Below, one piece after another: positions 5,153-9,308 of a stretch of 9,308 nucleotides of DNA. How positions within the stretch are numbered: position 1 is the first letter of the stretch; each line of letters begins with the position of its first letter. The DNA is from an uncultured Atopobium sp. (GTDB lineage: Bacteria > Actinomycetota > Coriobacteriia > Coriobacteriales > Atopobiaceae): contig CAKARF010000032.1 in assembly GCA_916720465.1 (NCBI GenBank), positions 1-9,308 of the forward strand. Direction: 5' to 3'. The position numbers and the translations under genes are program-made. The notes beneath the pieces are model-generated. The model saw nothing but the letters and a program-made list of their open reading frames with translations, searched no databases and was not told where the DNA came from.

Positions 5153-8047
5153 ATGGCTTCAAGCAAAATTGCTATCCGTGGCGCACGAGAGCACAACCTG
5201 CAAGATATTGACATTGATATCCCTCGTGATCAGCTGGTAGTTATTACGGGACTTTCTGGTTCGGGCAAGTCAAGTCTTGCCTTTGACACCATTTACGCAG
5301 AGGGACAGCGCCGCTACGTTGAGTCCTTGTCCAGCTATGCCCGTCAGTTCCTGGGACAGATGGATAAGCCAGACCTTGACTCTATTGACGGTCTTTCTCC
5401 GGCTGTGTCTATTGACCAGAAGACAACTTCTAGAAATCCTCGTTCTACCGTAGGTACTGTTACAGAAATCTATGATTATCTGCGTCTTTTGTATGCTCGC
5501 ATGGGTACTCCTCACTGCCCTGAGTGCGGACGCGTTATTGAGCGCCAGACAACAGATCAGGTTGCCGATAAAATCCTTGAGGCTGGTCAGGGACGCAGAG
5601 CTTATGTTCTGGCTCCTGTTGTTTTGGGTCGCAAGGGCGAGTATGTCAAACTTTTTGAAGACCTTCGCAAAGAAGGATTTTCTCGCGTTCGTGTTGACGG
5701 CGTAGTCCGTGAACTTGATGAAGAGATTACGCTGGGTAAAACACTCAAGCATGATATTGAGGTTGTCGTTGACCGTATTGTCATCCGTCCTGATTCTTTG
5801 GGCCGCATTGTTGAGGGTGTTGAACAGGCAACTAAGCTTGCTCAGGGCAAGGTAGGCATATTGCTCCTGGCCGATAAATCCAATCCAGAGACCATGCCAG
5901 AAGAGCTCTTGCAGTACTCGCTGGCGCTTGCTTGTCCTATTCACGGCCACTCTATGGATGACCTGCAGCCTCGAGATTTCTCGTTCAACGCTCCTTACGG
6001 CGCTTGTCCTGATTGTGATGGCCTAGGAACTCGCAAAATTATTGATGCTGCGGCATTGATTGCTGATCCAAAACTGTCCGTATCAGAGGGCGTTTTTGGA
6101 AGCCTCTTTGGCCACTCCAATTACTATCCTCAGATTTTGTCTGCAGTCTGCAAGCATTTTGACGTATCTGATACAACACCTTGGAACACGCTGCCCAAGA
6201 AGGTGCAAGATGCCCTTCTCGGTGGTCTTGGTTCTACTAAGATTCGCGTTGACTACAAGACGCGCGACGGTCGCAATACGCACTGGTTTACTACCTTCTC
6301 CGGCGTCAGAAAGATTCTTTTTGACAAGTACCAAGAGACCACGTCGGAAAATATGAAGACGCATCTTGAGAAATACATTCGCGAGATGCCTTGTACAACC
6401 TGCCATGGAGCTCGCTTAAAACCAGAAATTCTTTCTGTTACCGTTGGCGAGAAGAACATCTGGGAGGTCTGTGAACTCTCTTGCAAGGAGTCACTGGAGT
6501 TCTTTAAGCAGCTGACTATTACTGACCGTCAGAAGGTCATTGCAGGTCCTATTGTCAAAGAAATTGTGGCAAGGCTGCAGTTCTTGGTAAACGTTGGCTT
6601 GGACTACCTCACGCTTTCTCGCGCAGCAGCATCGCTTTCTGGTGGAGAAGCCCAGCGTATTCGCTTGGCAACTCAGATTGGCGCTGGCCTTATGGGTGTT
6701 CTTTACATTCTGGACGAGCCTTCTATTGGTTTGCATCAAAGAGACAACAACCGTCTTATTGAGACGCTTAAGCAGCTTAGAGACCGTGGTAATACCGTGC
6801 TTGTTGTTGAGCACGATGAAGATACCATTCGTGCAGCAGACTACGTTATTGATATGGGTCCCGGCGCTGGTGAGCTTGGTGGTCATGTTGTTGCTGCTGG
6901 AACTCCAGAAGAGATCATTCAAAACCCTGATTCCATCACGGGCGCTTACCTTACAGGAAAGAAGCAGATTAGACTTCCAGAGGCTCGCCGTAAGCCTGGC
7001 CGCGGAAAGATTAAGATTACGGGAGCTAGCGCTAACAACCTTAAAAACGTTTCTGCCTCAATTGAGCTGGGCACGTTGACGGTAGTCACAGGCGTTTCTG
7101 GTTCTGGTAAGTCTTCTTTGGTTACCGATACCCTTGCACCCGCGCTTACCAATGCAGTTCAGCACTCAAAACGTGTGGTAGGAGAGTATAAAAAGCTTGA
7201 AGGCGTCGATCTTATCGACAAGGTCATTGATATTGACCAGAGTCCTATTGGTAGAACACCTCGTTCTAACCCAGCAACCTATATTGGCCTTTGGGATGAC
7301 CTGCGTGCACTGTACGCTTCCGTTCCAGAGTCTCGCGCACGTGGCTATTCGGCTGGTCGTTTCTCGTTTAACGTCCAAGGAGGCCGCTGCGAGGCTTGTA
7401 AGGGCGACGGTCAGATTAAGATTGAGATGAACTTCTTGCCTGACGTCTATGTTCCTTGTGAGGTCTGCCACGGCAAGCGTTATAACCGCGAGACACTCGA
7501 GATTCTCTACCACGGCAAGTCCGTCTCTGACGTGCTTGACATGACGGTTCATGAGGCGCTTGCGTTCTTTGCAAACATTCCTCGCATTAAGAACAAGCTG
7601 CAGACTCTCCACGATGTTGGTCTTGGCTACATTCATCTTGGTCAACCAGCAACCACGCTTTCTGGTGGTGAGGCACAGCGCGTCAAGCTTGCAAAAGAGC
7701 TTCACCGTCAGCAGACTGGTAAAACTCTTTATATTCTGGACGAGCCAACAACTGGTCTTCATTTTGAGGATGTTAGACAGCTTATTGTTGTGCTTGAGCG
7801 TCTTGTTGATGCGGGCAATACCGTACTTGTCATTGAGCATAACTTGGATGTCATCAAGATGGCTGACCGCATTATTGACATGGGTCCAGAAGGTGGCGAT
7901 GGCGGTGGAACCGTAGTTGTTTCTGGTACGCCAGAAAAGGTTGCGGCAACTCCAGAAAGCCACACAGGCAAGTTCCTTAAAGAGATTCTTGACCGAGATA
8001 ACGCACGTCTAGCTGCAGAGAAAAAAGCTCAGAAGAAGCGCGCATAA
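5153..8047 (+). CDS. uvrA: UvrA, excinuclease ABC subunit A (DNA damage-sensing ATPase)
   Basis: UvrA dimers scan DNA for bulky lesions and load UvrB. The 964 residues hold two ABC ATPase modules. The first has Walker A GLSGSGKS (33-40), signature SLSGGEAQR (494-502) and Walker B ILDEPSIGLH (519-528). The second has GVSGSGKS (647-654), TLSGGEAQR (835-843) and ILDEPTTGLH (861-870). The UvrB-binding/insertion region spans about 130-410. Zinc sites are C746/C749 with C769/C772, plus CPEC at 122-125. The first-module site reads C261-x2-H264...C285-x2-C288, with His where many UvrAs have Cys. The C-terminus carries a charged Lys/Ala tail of about 15 residues. GAGG at 5145-5148 precedes the ATG by four bases, and the protein opens with the expected IRGAREHNLQ. 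The stop is one base from the next ATG. Confidence 0.98.
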   Translation: MASSKIAIRGAREHNLQDIDIDIPRDQLVVITGLSGSGKSSLAFDTIYAEGQRRYVESLSSYARQFLGQMDKPDLDSIDGLSPAVSIDQKTTSRNPRSTVGTVTEIYDYLRLLYARMGTPHCPECGRVIERQTTDQVADKILEAGQGRRAYVLAPVVLGRKGEYVKLFEDLRKEGFSRVRVDGVVRELDEEITLGKTLKHDIEVVVDRIVIRPDSLGRIVEGVEQATKLAQGKVGILLLADKSNPETMPEELLQYSLALACPIHGHSMDDLQPRDFSFNAPYGACPDCDGLGTRKIIDAAALIADPKLSVSEGVFGSLFGHSNYYPQILSAVCKHFDVSDTTPWNTLPKKVQDALLGGLGSTKIRVDYKTRDGRNTHWFTTFSGVRKILFDKYQETTSENMKTHLEKYIREMPCTTCHGARLKPEILSVTVGEKNIWEVCELSCKESLEFFKQLTITDRQKVIAGPIVKEIVARLQFLVNVGLDYLTLSRAAASLSGGEAQRIRLATQIGAGLMGVLYILDEPSIGLHQRDNNRLIETLKQLRDRGNTVLVVEHDEDTIRAADYVIDMGPGAGELGGHVVAAGTPEEIIQNPDSITGAYLTGKKQIRLPEARRKPGRGKIKITGASANNLKNVSASIELGTLTVVTGVSGSGKSSLVTDTLAPALTNAVQHSKRVVGEYKKLEGVDLIDKVIDIDQSPIGRTPRSNPATYIGLWDDLRALYASVPESRARGYSAGRFSFNVQGGRCEACKGDGQIKIEMNFLPDVYVPCEVCHGKRYNRETLEILYHGKSVSDVLDMTVHEALAFFANIPRIKNKLQTLHDVGLGYIHLGQPATTLSGGEAQRVKLAKELHRQQTGKTLYILDEPTTGLHFEDVRQLIVVLERLVDAGNTVLVIEHNLDVIKMADRIIDMGPEGGDGGGTVVVSGTPEKVAATPESHTGKFLKEILDRDNARLAAEKKAQKKRA

Positions 8048-8048
8048 C

Positions 8049-8558
8049 ATGGCGAGAAAAACGGCAAAGGTTCAAAAGACAAATGCAATGAGGGAGCTTG
8101 ATGCTGCCGGCATTGCTTACGAGTTCCAATCTTACGAGGTAGACGAAGACGTTCCTTCTGGTGAGTTGGGAACTCATATTGCAGAGATGCTTGGAGAAGA
8201 CCCAGACGCTGCATTCAAAACACTTGTCTGCGTCTCTTCAAGTGGAGAGCATGTAGTGTGCTGTATTCCTGTAGACCAAGAGCTTGATCTTAAAAAGGCT
8301 GCAGCTGCATCCGGTCAAAAGAACCTTTCCATGCTGCCTGTTAAAGAGCTTGAGGGTTTAACGGGTTATGTTCGTGGCGGCTGTACTCCCGTTGGTATGA
8401 AGAAGCAGTTTCCCACTATAATTGACGAGACTGCTCAGCTTTTTGAGCTCATTCATATCTCTGGTGGAAAACGTGGACTCAGTTTGACGCTTTCTCCAGA
8501 AGATTTAGCTTCATTTGTATCGGCTACGTTTGCAGATATTGTTCGCGAGGTGCACTAG
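8049..8558 (+). CDS. ybaK: YbaK/EbsC family aminoacyl-tRNA deacylase (Cys-tRNA(Pro) deacylase type)
   Basis: YbaK-type proteins hydrolyse mischarged tRNAs in trans, classically Cys-tRNA(Pro) made in error by prolyl-tRNA synthetase, protecting translation fidelity in the cytoplasm. The 169 residues match the family in length. They show an N-terminal KTNAMRELDAAGIAYE block (10-25), FKTLV (56-60) with the conserved active-site lysine K57, a long IPVDQELDLKK segment (73-83), LTGYVRGG (104-111), the GGCTPVGMKK loop (110-119) and PTIID (122-126). The ATG lies one base after the uvrA stop (TAA-C-ATG) and has only a weak purine-rich stretch as ribosome site, so translation probably depends on ribosomes finishing uvrA. 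The exact mischarged substrate cannot be set from sequence; other members act on different aminoacyl-tRNAs. Confidence 0.92.
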   Translation: MARKTAKVQKTNAMRELDAAGIAYEFQSYEVDEDVPSGELGTHIAEMLGEDPDAAFKTLVCVSSSGEHVVCCIPVDQELDLKKAAAASGQKNLSMLPVKELEGLTGYVRGGCTPVGMKKQFPTIIDETAQLFELIHISGGKRGLSLTLSPEDLASFVSATFADIVREVH

Positions 8559-8560
8559 TG
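8547..8560 (+). promoter_or_regulatory. Ribosome site and GTG start of murJ overlapping the ybaK stop
   Basis: GAGG at 8547-8550 lies 7 nt before a GTG (8558-8560) whose first base is the last base of the ybaK TAG. This supports GTG rather than the in-frame ATG at 8579, which has no clear ribosome site, and implies translational coupling. Confidence 0.65.
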
Positions 8561-9308
8561 GCATATCAGCCCAAACATATGCGACTTTCAGCAGAGTCCT
8601 GTGATAAAGAGGATGCTTCTAAGCAGAAAGACTTGAGCCGCTCCACTTCTATGATGAGCGTGCTTGTCCTGATTAGTCGTATTACGGGCTTCTTAAGAAC
8701 CTGGGCTCAAGCATTTGCTATGGGCGCAACCGTTCTTGCAAGCTGCTATTCCATTGCAAACACCCTTCCTGACCAGCTCTATGAACTTGTTGGTGCAGGA
8801 ATGCTTACTACAGCTTTCTTGCCGGTATATCTCTCTATTAAGAAGAAGGTTGGACAGGATGAGGCAAACGCCTACACTTCCAACCTGCTTTCCATTGTTG
8901 TTGTTGCAACAGGTCTTGTTGCCGTTTTAGGCTTCTTCTTTGCTGCAGAAGTGGTGTATACACAGTCCTTCTCGGCAGGAGCTGATTTTGATTCAACGCT
9001 GGCAGTCTACTTCTTTAGGTTCTTTGTCATAGAGGTTATGCTGTACTGCTTCTCCACCATTTTCTCTGGTGTTTTGAATGCAGAGCGAGATTACCTCTGG
9101 CCAGCCGCGGCACCTATTTTTAATAACTTTGTCACTACGGCATCGTTCTTTGCGTATGCTTTCTTGGTTAATACTAACCCTGAGCTGGGTCTTCTTATTC
9201 TTGCTCTGGGAAATCCTCTGGGCGTTCTGATTCAGGTTCTGATTCAGGTTCCATCACTTAAGCGCAAGGGGATTAAGCTCTCGTGGAGAATTAACCTCAA
9301 AGACCCCG
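8558..9308 (+). CDS. murJ: MurJ/MviN family lipid II flippase (N-terminal half, continues beyond window)
   Basis: MurJ moves the peptidoglycan precursor lipid II across the cytoplasmic membrane. The frame is open from the GTG to the window edge, giving 250 residues of a protein usually of 14 membrane helices. After a polar, charged N-terminal stretch of about 30 residues come hydrophobic segments near 33-45, 52-70, 82-93, 110-130, 149-170, 184-204 and 210-232. Family landmarks are LISRITGFLRTW (38-49), the ADAF-equivalent ASCYSIANTLP (61-71), GAGMLTTAFLPVY (79-91), FSGVLNAERDY (169-179), APIFNN (185-190) and LGNPLGVLIQVLIQVPSL (217-234). ASCYSIANTLP resembles actinobacterial MviN proteins. 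Other MOP-superfamily transporters are less likely. It follows ybaK with a one-base overlap. Confidence 0.9.
   Translation, partial: MAYQPKHMRLSAESCDKEDASKQKDLSRSTSMMSVLVLISRITGFLRTWAQAFAMGATVLASCYSIANTLPDQLYELVGAGMLTTAFLPVYLSIKKKVGQDEANAYTSNLLSIVVVATGLVAVLGFFFAAEVVYTQSFSAGADFDSTLAVYFFRFFVIEVMLYCFSTIFSGVLNAERDYLWPAAAPIFNNFVTTASFFAYAFLVNTNPELGLLILALGNPLGVLIQVLIQVPSLKRKGIKLSWRINLKDP

Noticed and set aside
5270..5950. A 226-codon antisense open frame in the 5' part of uvrA, with similar ones at 6083-6406 and 6491-6922
   Set aside because: All share the same antisense frame and show low-complexity, family-less translations, as expected for shadows of a highly biased gene.
7166..7963. A 265-codon open frame on the minus strand inside uvrA
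   Set aside because: It lies wholly antisense to the conserved second ATPase module of uvrA, has no recognisable protein features, and such frames arise from codon bias on the coding strand.
9224..9251. Tandem 12-bp repeat GTTCTGATTCAG (two copies plus a partial third) in murJ
   Set aside because: It encodes VLIQ-VLIQ, which fits the conserved Leu/Gln-rich helix of MurJ proteins, so it need not be a recent duplication.

Overview
The window is 9.3 kb of densely coding, moderate-GC bacterial chromosome carrying only chromosomal housekeeping-type genes. No mobile element, CRISPR array, tRNA or rRNA is visible. Actinobacterial-looking UvrA and MurJ features, combined with a base composition of somewhat under 50% GC by eye, suggest a low-GC member of the Coriobacteriia such as Atopobium or Lancefieldella. 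This is an inference from general resemblance, not a database result.

Layout. (1) 1-602 (+): the 3' third of uvrB. (2) 599-4418 (-): a three-gene operon, transcribed mrp -> HI0933/YhiN-like flavoprotein -> COG2509-type flavoprotein. The last two genes are separated by one base, and the final stop codon overlaps the uvrB stop. A plausible terminator for this operon lies inside the end of uvrB. (3) 4419-4536: a divergent promoter region. (4) 4537-4998 (+): a YhcH/YjgK/YiaL (DUF386) family gene. (5) 4999-5152: a leader or terminator region with an 11-bp inverted repeat whose left arm contains a near-match to a Gram-positive LexA box. (6) 5153-9308 (+): uvrA, a ybaK-type tRNA deacylase and the start of murJ, joined by a 1-nt gap and a 1-nt overlap and so probably co-transcribed. 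No stretch over 300 bases lacks a gene.

How the genes relate. UvrA and UvrB are the damage-recognition partners of nucleotide excision repair, and here their genes flank a block of redox/Fe-S genes. Mrp is an ATP-binding Fe-S carrier/assembly protein. The two flavoproteins after it are FAD-dependent dehydrogenase-like enzymes with no certain substrate, and their tight coupling is the most suggestive hint of an under-described function. Downstream of uvrA, a mistranslation-editing protein and a lipid II flippase-family membrane protein share the transcript. I see no convincing evidence of an exotic new system. The findings are mostly small regulatory and protein-variant observations.
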